From assembly GCA_017632935.1 (NCBI GenBank), contig JAGBQJ010000010.1, forward strand, positions 1-64,000: 64,000 nucleotides of DNA, written 5' to 3'. The first letter of the stretch is position 1. Each line of letters opens with the position of its first letter. The position numbers and the translations under genes are program-made. Shown here piece by piece: positions 22,721 to 33,000 of this stretch. The notes under the pieces were generated by a model, which was not told the origin of the DNA, ran no database searches, and worked only from the letters and a program-made list of their open reading frames with translations. Source of the stretch: Bacteroidales bacterium (GTDB lineage Bacteria > Bacteroidota > Bacteroidia > Bacteroidales > F082).

Positions 22721-23422
22721 ATGAAAAGAATATTGTTAGTTTCACTGTTAGCCGTATTGCTGTCAGCCCCTTTGCTGACTTTGGCTCAAGACGTAGTGTA
22801 TGTCAACACCGATGCCCCGGGTGTGCATAAGGAATACGACAAGAAATACGGCGGCTATGTATGGAAAAACGGCATGGGTAGCTTCATCTGCCGCGACAAG
22901 GAGATGAAGTCTATATGGGAAATGGACAAGAATGTCTATTTCACTGGATCCAATAATGATCCTGACAACCCCGAGGTGTCGCCTTTCTCCGGTATCAAAA
23001 AGGTGTGGGACAAGAAACGCGGTTGCTACGTATGGAAAAACGTGTATACGGGCGACTTCTTAGGCACCGACAAAGCCTCTGTCCAAAAAGAAGAAAAGAA
23101 GAAGGCAAAGGAACTTGCCGATAAAAAGAAGAAGGAAGAGCAAGCCGCGAAGAAGCAGCAGAAGGAAAAAGAAAAGGCCGAAAAGAAGCAGCAGCAAAAG
23201 AAGGAAACGCCTGAAGAGGCCATCCAAAAGTCGGAGAAGATGCTCATCACTTCCGACGAGCAGTTGCGTGAGGCTGAGGCTGCGCTAAAGGAGGCTAAGG
23301 CCATGTATGCCCAAGCCAAAGCCGAAGGCATCGACTTGAGTGAATACAACATTGATGCCTATATCAAACAAGCGGAAGATGCCATCAACGAGTATAAACG
23401 TGCTAGAAACAAAATGAAATGA
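22721..23422 (+). CDS. Secreted protein with two YVWKN repeats and Lys-rich coiled coil
   Basis: This 233-residue protein has a Sec signal peptide (MKRILLVSLLAVLLSAPLLT, cleavage after LAQ). Two related segments follow: KKYGGYVWKNGMGSFICRDK and KKRGCYVWKNVYTGDFLGTD. Residues about 125-165 are nearly all Lys, Glu, Ala and Gln, a long charged helix, and the C-terminus is another helix (AEAALKEAKAMYAQAKAEG). There is no T9SS sorting domain or lipobox, so it is probably periplasmic. I do not recognise the family. It overlaps the next gene by ATGA at 23419-23422 and opens an operon running to the response regulator. Confidence 0.75.
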   Translation: MKRILLVSLLAVLLSAPLLTLAQDVVYVNTDAPGVHKEYDKKYGGYVWKNGMGSFICRDKEMKSIWEMDKNVYFTGSNNDPDNPEVSPFSGIKKVWDKKRGCYVWKNVYTGDFLGTDKASVQKEEKKKAKELADKKKKEEQAAKKQQKEKEKAEKKQQQKKETPEEAIQKSEKMLITSDEQLREAEAALKEAKAMYAQAKAEGIDLSEYNIDAYIKQAEDAINEYKRARNKMK

Positions 23423-23829
23423 AAAAGACTCTAATATTGGTTTTATTGGCTCTGATAATGACGAGCTGTCTGCCAGGCAGACGCAAACCTGAACCTAAAC
23501 AATCCGTGGCCAAGGAAGCCGTATGGGATTTCTTTCTTGTCGGTACTTGGCAGTCTCCAGAAGCCACCGAGACCTTTTATGGCGACGGCAAGTATGTGTG
23601 TCATACCGTTGACTTGAGGGGAAGAGATTTGACCATCAACGGAAACTGGCGCTTAGACGACAATGAGAATTATGTTGTTTGGGTCACACAAAAGTCTGTG
23701 AAAAACGGGAGAAAAACCATCAGTTCGGAAAAGAAAGAGCTGAAGTATGTCATTAATTCTTTGGCACCGAACAAAGCTTTGGTGTATCAGGTGGGCGATG
23801 AGTATCGCTCTGCCGAATGGGTGGAATGA
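23419..23829 (+). CDS. Small lipoprotein of unknown function (lipocalin-like)
   Basis: This 136-residue protein has a lipoprotein signal (MKKTLILVLLALIMTSCLPG) with the lipid Cys at 17. The mature part looks like a small beta barrel: VGTWQSPEATETFYGDGKYV is the kind of strand-turn opening found in lipocalin-like domains, followed by GNWRLDDNENYVVWVT and KALVYQVGDEYRSAEWVE. No ligand can be inferred. It overlaps the upstream gene by 4 nt and the aroK start by 4 nt (ATGA at 23826-23829). Confidence 0.75.
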   Translation: MKKTLILVLLALIMTSCLPGRRKPEPKQSVAKEAVWDFFLVGTWQSPEATETFYGDGKYVCHTVDLRGRDLTINGNWRLDDNENYVVWVTQKSVKNGRKTISSEKKELKYVINSLAPNKALVYQVGDEYRSAEWVE

Positions 23830-24344
23830 AGGCCGTGAATCGGATTTACCTTGTCGGTTATATGGGCGCGGGCAAGACCACCACGGCGCGCCGTTTGGCC
23901 CACCGGTTGGGCTGGGAAGTGGTCGACACCGATGCCTTGTTTGAGGAGAAATACAAGATTTCCGTCAACGATTTCTTCAACAAATACGATGAGCCGCTCT
24001 ATCGCAAGCTTGAGTCGGCGGTGCTGAAGGAAACTGAAACCCTTGAAAATGTGGTGGTTTCGACGGGCGGCGGCACGGCTTGTTATTTCGACAACATGGA
24101 TTGGATGAATAGCCATGGCTTGACCGTTTTCATGCGCATCAGCCCTGAAGCGGCCCTCGACCGTGTCATCCATTCGCGCCATAAACGCCCTTTGGTTGAA
24201 GGCAAGAGTGAAGCTGAACTGGCCGAGTTCGTCAACAAGCACTACGCCTCGCGGATGCCTTTCTATGAGCAGGCACGCATCACGGTGAAGTCGGAAGACT
24301 TGGATCTTGAAGGCCTGACGAACATGATAAAAGAAAACCTCTGA
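23826..24344 (+). CDS. aroK: Shikimate kinase
   Basis: This 172-residue enzyme phosphorylates shikimate at O3 with ATP in the chorismate pathway. The Walker A loop is GYMGAGKTT (residues 11-19). VVDTD (Asp34, Asp36) binds Mg and shikimate. VSTGGGTA is the shikimate-binding GGG motif. RHKRPLV is the lid, with a late Arg in YASRMPFYEQA. I chose the ATG at 23826, which overlaps the upstream stop as ATGA; an in-frame ATG at 23817 would add three residues. Its stop overlaps the kinase start (TGATG at 24342-24346). It is unusual to find it between an envelope lipoprotein and a histidine kinase. The other pathway gene here is aroE at 60049. Confidence 0.95.
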   Translation: MKAVNRIYLVGYMGAGKTTTARRLAHRLGWEVVDTDALFEEKYKISVNDFFNKYDEPLYRKLESAVLKETETLENVVVSTGGGTACYFDNMDWMNSHGLTVFMRISPEAALDRVIHSRHKRPLVEGKSEAELAEFVNKHYASRMPFYEQARITVKSEDLDLEGLTNMIKENL

Positions 24345-26257
24345 TGAAGAAAGTGATATTATTAATAGGTGTGCTGTGGGCATGCCTGCATGTTGCTGCC
24401 CAAGACCTGGACAGCCTTTACCAAGTGCTTGAGAATAATAGAGGAGAGACAGCCTATCATGCTGCTCTTGCCATTGATGAGACCATTGGCCGAGAGCCCA
24501 ACTTCGATGCCGACACCGACAAGGACGAAATCAAACTGAAGGTGTTGCGCACGATGATTCTCTACTTCTTCAACAACAACGACTTTCAGCATGTGGTGCA
24601 GTATTCCGAAATCGGCATCGCGCATTATGAAAAAATTGGCGACCTCTTTAACCAGGCAGGCTGCACGATGACCTTGGCCAATGCCTACCAGCGCCTTGGA
24701 CAGCTTGACAAAGCCATTGACTGCTACAACCAGTGCAACGACCTCATGGATCAGATTGGCGGCGAGATGGCTGAGGTCAACAAGAGGTATGTCATCAACA
24801 ATATCGCTGAGATTCATCTTGCGATGGATGAATATGATACGGCTGAGGAGATGTACCACAAGTGCATCGAGATGCTCGGCACGGTTGATGTGAAGGATAC
24901 TGCTTCCAACCTTGACCTGGCCACTTACTATCAGAATCTCGCAGAGGTGCGCATTGCCCAAAACAAAGTGAAAAACGATGCAAGCAAACTAGCTGAGGCT
25001 GTGGATTTTGCAGAGCAGTCGCTTGAACTCTCGCGACATTATCAAGATACGCCGCACAAGATTATCAACAGGTTGGTGACTTTGTCGAAGGCTTATCGTA
25101 TAGTGGAACGCACGGATGAGAGTGAGCGACTTATGGATGAGGCGTTGCGCATTGCGAAAGAGAACGGCGAGACATTTCTGGAAACCAGCATCTATTTGCA
25201 AAAAGGCGACTTTGCCAAAGCCATTGCCATGTCGGAAGAGAACCATTTTGACGAACTGCTGAAAGAGGCTTTGGAGAGTGCCTACCAACAGACTAAGGAG
25301 AGTGACCCAAGACTGGCGTTGGCCTATTATGAACGCAGTGTGGCCATGAAGGATTCTGTCTTTAATGAGACGCAGCAGCAGCTCATCCGTGACTATCAGG
25401 TGCGCTACGCCACGCAGGAGAAGGAACATGCGCTGGCCATGGAGCAAGAAAAATCGAAACGCAATAGGTTGTATGTTGTTGTTTTAGCGGTAATTGCCTT
25501 GCTGCTTCTTGTCATCGCGTATATTTGGTATCGGTTGGCTAAAACCCGAAAGAGACGGGCAGAGGAGTTGGCCCATCTCAACGCCACTAAAGACCGGTTG
25601 CTGTCCATCGTGTCGCACGACGTGAGGACACCTGTCGGGGCGATGTGTCAGGTGATGCGCGACTTGACCGACAACTATGATGCCATGGCAGAGACTGACC
25701 GCAAGGCCAAGATGGTCATGCTGCGCACTTCGTCGGAGGCCTTGAACGACCGCATGGAGAACATCATCCATTGGGTGAAAGGCGAGTTGGAGAACAGCCA
25801 GATTGTGCCTTCTGATTTCAACTTGTCGAAGCTTGTCGACGAATGCATCAAGGCGCAGGAGATGACCATTGCGGCCAAGTCGTTGAAAGTCAGTAATGAG
25901 GTGCCGAAAGGATTAATGGCACATGACGATGCCAATGTGGTAAGCCTCGTGCTGCAAAACCTGCTTAGCAATGCGGTGAAGTTCTCGTATCCTGAAGGCG
26001 AAGTGGGAGTGAGGGCAACGGAACGAGATGGTCGCATTTGGGTTGAGGTGCGCGACAACGGCATGGGCATCGGCGAGAAAAAAATGGAGAAGATGTTCCG
26101 CTTCATGACTTCATCTGCCAGCGGTACAGGGGGTGAGACGGGCACCGGCATCGGCCTCTTTGTCAGCAAGATGCTTATTGACAAGCTTGGCGGCGAGATT
26201 ACGATTGAGAGTAAGAAAGATGAAGGCACTTTGGTGCGTTTCAGCGTCAATAAGTAG
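24344..26257 (+). CDS. Membrane histidine kinase with periplasmic TPR sensor region
   Basis: The protein is 637 residues. A signal peptide (MKKVILLIGVLWACLHVAAQ) is followed by about 350 residues of helical tetratricopeptide repeats (for example NAYQRLGQLDKAIDCYNQCN and IAEIHLAMDEYDTAEEMYHK). One transmembrane helix at about 377-397 (VVVLAVIALLLLVIAYIWY) leads to a short coiled coil, the HisKA domain with SHDVRTP (phospho-acceptor His425), and an HATPase_c domain (N box LLSNAVKFSYP, G1 RDNGMGIG, G2 GTGIGLFVSK). The sensor is therefore probably a periplasmic protein-binding TPR solenoid. It is coupled to aroK upstream and lies 5 nt before a response regulator, its likely partner. Confidence 0.92.
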   Translation: MKKVILLIGVLWACLHVAAQDLDSLYQVLENNRGETAYHAALAIDETIGREPNFDADTDKDEIKLKVLRTMILYFFNNNDFQHVVQYSEIGIAHYEKIGDLFNQAGCTMTLANAYQRLGQLDKAIDCYNQCNDLMDQIGGEMAEVNKRYVINNIAEIHLAMDEYDTAEEMYHKCIEMLGTVDVKDTASNLDLATYYQNLAEVRIAQNKVKNDASKLAEAVDFAEQSLELSRHYQDTPHKIINRLVTLSKAYRIVERTDESERLMDEALRIAKENGETFLETSIYLQKGDFAKAIAMSEENHFDELLKEALESAYQQTKESDPRLALAYYERSVAMKDSVFNETQQQLIRDYQVRYATQEKEHALAMEQEKSKRNRLYVVVLAVIALLLLVIAYIWYRLAKTRKRRAEELAHLNATKDRLLSIVSHDVRTPVGAMCQVMRDLTDNYDAMAETDRKAKMVMLRTSSEALNDRMENIIHWVKGELENSQIVPSDFNLSKLVDECIKAQEMTIAAKSLKVSNEVPKGLMAHDDANVVSLVLQNLLSNAVKFSYPEGEVGVRATERDGRIWVEVRDNGMGIGEKKMEKMFRFMTSSASGTGGETGTGIGLFVSKMLIDKLGGEITIESKKDEGTLVRFSVNK

Positions 26258-26262
26258 AAATT

Positions 26263-26910
26263 ATGGAAGAGTCTCGGGCAATTAGAATCCTAATGGTTGA
26301 AGACCAACCCATCTGTCGCATGGGCATCCGTTCGACTTTGGACAAATCTGAACTTGATCATCAGGTCTTGGCGGAAGTTGATACGGTGGCAAAAGCCGTC
26401 AGTTTCCTTGAACAATATGGTAGCCAGACCGATCTCATTCTCTTGGATTACATGCTTCCCGATGGCACCGGCATGGATGTCATCGATGCAGCAAAAAGGG
26501 TTAGTCCTGAAACCAAAATTGTCATTTTCTCGGGCGAGGCCGGTGGCGCCACGGTAAAGCAATTGCTGGAGGCGGGGGTGAACGGCTTCATGAGCAAGAG
26601 CATCAACTCGGAGGAGATTGCTCTCGTGTTGCGCTCAGTGATGGCGGGTAACGACTACACTGGCGAGGCCCACATGCGCATCGAAAAAGACCTTCAAGCC
26701 GACTACGAGACCATGAAAAGCCTCACGCGTCGCGAGATAGAACTCATTACTCTTTGTGCTACAGGATTGAATACCAAACAGTTGTCCGAAGAGATGAATG
26801 TCACGCCCCATAGTATCGAAAACATGAAGAGCAGCCTTTTCAACAAAATCGGCGTGAAGTCGACCAACGAGTTGATTCTTTTCGCCTTCCGCGTGGGCTT
26901 GGTGAGTTGA
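26263..26910 (+). CDS. LuxR/NarL-family response regulator
   Basis: This 215-residue cytoplasmic regulator has a receiver domain at 1-125 with the acidic pair in VEDQP and phospho-acceptor Asp62 in ILLDYMLPDG, then FSGEA and the Lys switch in GFMSKSI. The C-terminal domain (about 148-212) is a LuxR-type helix-turn-helix: LTRREIELITLCATGLNTKQ, then TPHSIENMKSSLFNKIGVKS. It lies 5 nt after the histidine kinase. Its targets are unknown. The giant-protein operon starts 150 nt downstream and is a plausible candidate; that is inference. Confidence 0.93.
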   Translation: MEESRAIRILMVEDQPICRMGIRSTLDKSELDHQVLAEVDTVAKAVSFLEQYGSQTDLILLDYMLPDGTGMDVIDAAKRVSPETKIVIFSGEAGGATVKQLLEAGVNGFMSKSINSEEIALVLRSVMAGNDYTGEAHMRIEKDLQADYETMKSLTRREIELITLCATGLNTKQLSEEMNVTPHSIENMKSSLFNKIGVKSTNELILFAFRVGLVS

Positions 26911-26952
26911 TGGCAAAAGATCCTATTTGTCAATAGAATTCGTTTATAACGC

Positions 26953-26961
26953 TGTTGATAA
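26953..26961 (-). promoter_or_regulatory. Single TTATCAACA 9-mer upstream of the giant-protein operon
   Basis: TGTTGATAA is the exact complement of the 9-mer clustered at 19702-19733. It lies about 53 nt upstream of the proposed -7 box at 27014, similar to the spacing at the other large secreted gene. One 9-mer may be chance. Confidence 0.3.
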
Positions 26962-27013
26962 CTTATGGCAACATTGAGGAGTTTTCTCCTTAATGTGTTC
27001 TTTTCTCATTGTA

Positions 27014-27021
27014 TAGTTTTG
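27014..27021 (+). promoter_or_regulatory. Putative -7 box of the giant-protein operon
   Basis: TAGTTTTG fits TAnnTTTG and lies 39 nt before the ATG at 27061. The -33 element is not clear. No terminator hairpin was seen between the response regulator and this gene. Confidence 0.45.
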
Positions 27022-27060
27022 TACGCGATAAAGTGTGCGTATTAAAAAAGACTAGGCAAT

Positions 27061-30000
27061 ATGAAAAGAATAACTATACTTTTTACTATCCTTTTTGCTT
27101 TGACTGCGACCGGGTCGTTGATGGCTCAGCAGGCGCTCCCGTATGAGTATGGCTTTGAGAACAATGATTTGGCTTCGGAGGGATGGACGCTGACATCCTG
27201 TCATACGAGTACTGGAATCAATGCAAATGCCAAGAAAACGGGTGCATACGGTTTCCGCTTTTATTACAGCAGCAATCCTCCTCAATACCTTATTTCTCCC
27301 GAGTTGACGGGCGGAACCAATGGCATTGTGACGGAGTTCTATTATAGGAATTATAACAGCGCTTACCCCGAGACCTTCCAAGTGGGTTATTCAACTGCCA
27401 CCAACTCAGTTCAGGACTTCACTTTTGGCGATGAAATCACGGCAAGCGACAAGCAATGGACACTCTATAGCAACAGTTTTCCGGCTGGAACTAAATATGT
27501 GGCCATAAAGTATAACTCGAACTATCAGTTTTACCTTTATCTCGACGATTTTTCATTTGAGGCAGATGAACTATATCCACAGCCAAAAAACCTGGTAGTA
27601 ACAACCTATACCTCGTCGACGGCAACACTTAACTGGACATCGCGCACGGGTCAGGACCATTGGGATATCTATTATAGTACAAGTACCACTGCTCCCGATG
27701 CAAACACCGTTCCGCAAGTGGCCAATACTACTACCAAGCCGTACACGCTGACTGGACTTCAGGCAGGAGAGACCTATTATGCCTATGTTCGTGGTAACTA
27801 CAACAATGGCGAGCATTACAGTGATTGGAGTAATGCTTGCAGCTTTGAAGTGGGATGCTTCACGCCTCAAAACCTTCAAGTGCCCAATGTGGCTTCGGAT
27901 ATGGCTTATATAACGTGGACACCCGCTGGAGTTGAGTCTTCTTGGCAAGTGGTGTGCTCGGCAGTGGAGAACTTCGATCCGGATAATGAAACTCCTGTAA
28001 CGGTGTCGGATGCCTATTATGTGAAAGATGGACTAATTTCAGGCACCACTTACTATGTTCGAGTCAGAGCCAACTGTGGCGATGGCTACAGTAACTGGAC
28101 GCCACAAGTGAGTTTCACGCCCCAATGTGTCGCACCCGTCCAATTGACGGTTGGCATGGTGGGAGCCACCTCGGTAAGGCTTTCGTGGAACGGAATGGGT
28201 ACTGAAACTATTTGGCAGGTTTCATACTCGACCGATGCAGGCTTTAATCCTGACAATGGCACCATCGTGGAAGTGAATCAAGACCCTTGCACCGTCTCCA
28301 ACCTGAGCATTAATACCACCTACTATGCTTGTGTCCGCGCCAAATGCAGCAATGTTGACCATAGCAATTGGACCGATGCTGTTAGTTTTACGACTTCATG
28401 TGCCCAACCTAACAGCTTGAAAGTGAATGGTGTGACTGCCACAAGTGCTACTTTGGCTTGGACCGCAGTGGGTGACGAGGACACTTGGGAAATCTCCTAT
28501 TCCACTATCCCAGGCTTCAATCCAGACCAAGGTATCATCGTGGAAGTTGGTTCGAATCCTTATGTTTTGAGTAACCTGACTACTGGTACGGCTTACTATG
28601 CGTGTGTGCGCTCCAAATGCAGTGCTTCCGACCAAAGCGCATGGAGCAACATGGTCAGCTTTACCCCTTATCATTCTTTGACGGTGAACGAAGGCTCTGC
28701 TCAGGATTATTATGTCCCCTTTTATGGCTATTATACCAATAGTTATTTCCTGCAAAGCCAGTTCATCGTCCCTTCGGTGAGTTTGGCAAGTTTGGAAAAT
28801 GTAGAGATTACACAACTTACATTCCATACTGCATCGTATTATTCTACGGTATCTTGGCCTAATGTCGAGTTTAAGGTCTATTTGGCGACAACCGAACAGA
28901 CCGAGTTTTTGTCAACTACCTTTGTCGACTGGAACACATTGGATGAGGTATACAGCGGCAACTTGTCAGTAAGCGGCAACCAAATGATTGTCACATTTGA
29001 CACGCCTTTTTCCTATTCAGGCGGCAATCTGCTCATCGGCTTTAACGAAACTACGAAGAGCAGCAGTGGGGCTTTTGTTCAATGGCTGGGAGTCTCAACG
29101 AGCAGCAATACTTCGCTTTCCTATCTCGGCTATACTACTCAGCAGCAGTTTCTTCCCAAAATGACCATTTTTTATACCATAGGCACGGCTCCGACATGCC
29201 CCAAGCCAACAGGTCTCAGCATCAATCAAAGCCACAATTCAGCCGTGCTATCTTGGACGGCAGGAGGGGAGGAGTCACATTGGAACGTGCAATACAAATT
29301 AGCTTCGGCTACCGATTGGAGCGAGGTGATAGCGGTGGAAAACACTCCAACCTATACGCTGAGCGGATTGACACCTTCCACGGCGTATCAAGTGCGTGTG
29401 CAAGCCGACTGTGGTAGTGGTGACGTAAGCAATTGGTTGGCAAATGGTTTCACTACTTATTGCGGCCCATATAGTGCTCCATACGAGCATGATTTCGATA
29501 GCGATGCCACTGGTTCAAGTGCAGGCTTGCCGCAGTGTTGGATTAGAATCAACGATGCGGAAGACCCGTCTAATAACTATTATCCATATGTTAGGGGCAG
29601 CAATGCATACTCAGGCAGCAATTGCTTGATGTTTTTGCGTCTATACAACTCTACTGCCTTGAATCAAATGGCTGTTTTGCCTGAGATGGATGCTAATGTC
29701 AATACGATGCAATTGTCATTCTATGCCAGATTGGGCAGTGGCACCGACCAACCCTTGTCGGTTGGCGTGATGACCAATCCTAATGATGTCTCAACCTTCG
29801 TGAAGATTGAGGATGTGACAATAACTTCAGATGAGTATGCCCAATACAATGTAAACTTTGATTCGTATGAGGGTACAGGCCGTTTCATCGTTCTCAAATG
29901 TGAAAGGGCCAATGTCTATAACCAGATTTATGTGGATAACATCGTTGTGACGAGCAGTAATGTCTGTTTGGCTCCAACGAATCCCCAAATCGGTGGTATT

Positions 30001-33000
30001 ACTATTACTTCCGCCACACTCACTTGGACCGCCGGCGGCGAAGAAACCACATGGCAGGTACGATACAAGAAGACCGCCGATTCAGACTGGAGTGATATCA
30101 TCGATGTCAGTGGAACCCCAACCTGCAATTTGAGCGATTTGACTCCAGCATCGGATTATCAGGCACAAGTGCGCACGGTTTGCGGTGACAACAACTATAG
30201 CATTTGGAAGTCCGTTGACTTTGCCACGGCTTGCGGTGCCACGTTGCCTTTCATTTACGACTTCAGCAACGATGCTACAGGCCAAAATGCTGCCTTCCCG
30301 CATTGCTGGACGCGTGTCAACGACTCGGAAAGCTCGGATTACAACTATTATCCTTTAGTTGTAAGCAGTAGCTCTAACAGATACCTTCGTTTCTTGGCCA
30401 GTACCAATACCAACGCCCCAACCAATCAGATGGCCGTGCTTCCAGAAATGAGTGTGGATGTCAGCACCTTACGCATGTCGTTCAAATCGTGGTTGAGCAG
30501 CGGAAATACCTTCAAAACGCTGACCGTCGGCGTGATGACCGATCCCACCGATGCCAGTACCTTTACCAAGGTGGCCGATGTTGTGGTGAGAGGGTCAGGC
30601 TCGGCTACCTATACGATGTCGTTTGACGGTTATTCAGGCGCAGGTCGTTACATCGCCTTTAAGTGCGACAAACTCACCACAGGCTCGAATTATTCCGTGT
30701 TTGTAGATGACATTTTTGTTGAAGTTGCGCCGACCATAGCTCCAATGGTCATCCCGTTCACCTGCGACTTCGAGGATGCCGAGAGCGGCTACGATGCTTT
30801 CCCGCCCGACGGCTGGCATTACAGCATGGGCTATTATCCATTCGTCTATGAAAACAGTAGTTATGCACATTCAGGCACAAAGTCGCTGCTGGTCAGGACC
30901 TACGATGATGCCAACACCTGCTACGCCGTGTTGCCACCAGTCGACATAACTAATTATCCCCTCAACACCTTACAGATGACCTTCTGGGCAAGATGTGGCT
31001 CGGGGTATTCTTCCCTCAACATCGGCGTGATGACCGACCCATACGATGTTTCGACCTATCAATCCATACTTACGGATTATGGCGGTACGGCCTCGGTCAC
31101 TACAACATACAAGAAATTTGAAGTCTTTTTCGACCATTATACGGGCAATGGCCAGTATATCGTCATCAGAACCTACGGGAGCACGAGTTGCTACATTGAC
31201 GACATCGAGGTGAGTGTTTCCCCGACTTGTAGGACACCATACGACTTGAGTGAAGGCTCAGGCTATCCTCTCGGTGCTTTAGTGAGATGGCGTGTCCGCG
31301 ACTTAGAACAGACGGATTATCAGATTTCCTTGAGCACCACAGAAGGCTTCAACCCCGATGAAGGCACCATCGTGGATGCGGAATTTGAACAGTCATTGGT
31401 AGGTGCTGGCACACCCTATAGGGATTACATGTTGACCTGTCTCGCCCCCGAGACCACCTATTATTATTATGTGCGCGCCAACTGCGGCAATGGAGACTTT
31501 AGCGCTTGGAGTGATGAATACAACAGCTTTACCACATTGGCGGCTTGTCTCGGACCTTATGATTTCGATGTTTCCTACTATAGCGATGTGGAGGCATCAT
31601 TCATGTGGTATGGCGATGGCGGTGGTATTAATCTTGAAGAGTGGGAATTCCGCTATAAGAAGACCTCCGATGTGGAATGGACTACACCTTCCGACTTTGT
31701 ACCGGTGCCAGGCAGTGAATTGGAAATCATTTACACGCTGACAGGCTTGCAGCCTGGCACGGAATACGAGGCGCAGCTTCGCCAAAACTGTGGTCCGAGT
31801 TCATGCCCAGGTATTGAAGACAACTATAGCGAATGGGCTTCCGTGACTTTCACGACACAAGGCTCAAGAAACATCCTCTATGTGACCCCGACTGGTGCGG
31901 GCGAGATGAACGGCACATCATGGCAGAATGCCTCCAACGACCTCAACGCCATGTTGACCTTGGCCAGCACCATGGAGCAAAAGCCTGTCATCTGGGTGGC
32001 GGAAGGTAGCTATACGGGCGATGGCATTGCGACCAACACTGCCTTCACCATGGCGGAAGGTGTTGATGTGTATGGCGGTTTTGACGGAACGGAGACCGAG
32101 GTTTGGGAACGCGACTATGTCCATCATCCCACCATCCTCGACGGTCAGCAGGTGCGACGCGTGCTCAATCAGACCACTGATTTTCTTGTCTCGACCACTT
32201 GGGACGGTTTCATCATCCAGAACGGTCGTACCGAATCAGGTCAGTTGGGCGCGGGTGCTTGTTTACTAGCCAATTCCCGCATGCAAAACTGCATCATCAG
32301 GAACAACCAAGCATCGGATAACGGCGGTGGCATCTATGCCAGCCATGCGACTGTGGTCAACTGTGAGGTGGTCGGAAACAGCGCTTCTCAAGGAGGCGGC
32401 ATTTACAGCGATGCTTCCCAAGTGCTGAACACGACTATCGTCAACAACACGGCAACCAGCCGAGGCTGTGGCTTGTATGCCGTTACTTCCGACGATGACA
32501 ATACCAACTTGATTCTTTGGGGCAATAGCGCTCCCAACGATGAACAATACTACAATGCAAGCCTCACTTATAGTGCCATACAAGGCAGCAGTATAGGCGG
32601 AACGGGTAACATCGCCCTGAACGAGGAGAACGATGGGGAAAGAGCGGGCAACTATGTGCGCTTCATCGCGCCTGAGTTTGGCATTTATCAGTTGCAAGCC
32701 AGTTCTGCCGTCGTTGGCATGGGCGACAACACGGTGACGAGCTTGCCCAGCATGGATCTTGCAGGTCATGACCGTATCATGGGTGATGCCATTGAGCCAG
32801 GTGCCTATGAACAATATTGCACTGGGTATAAATACCTGCCTGTCAATTTCGCTATTGGCGGTAGTTACGATTTCTATGGTACGCCCCTCACTGAGGCGGG
32901 AATCTACATTCACCAGTTCAGCTTCAGCCCTGAATGCGACAGCATCGTTGTTGCCGAGGTCAGCCTCAATTCCATTTGGTATGTCACTACGACAGGTGCG

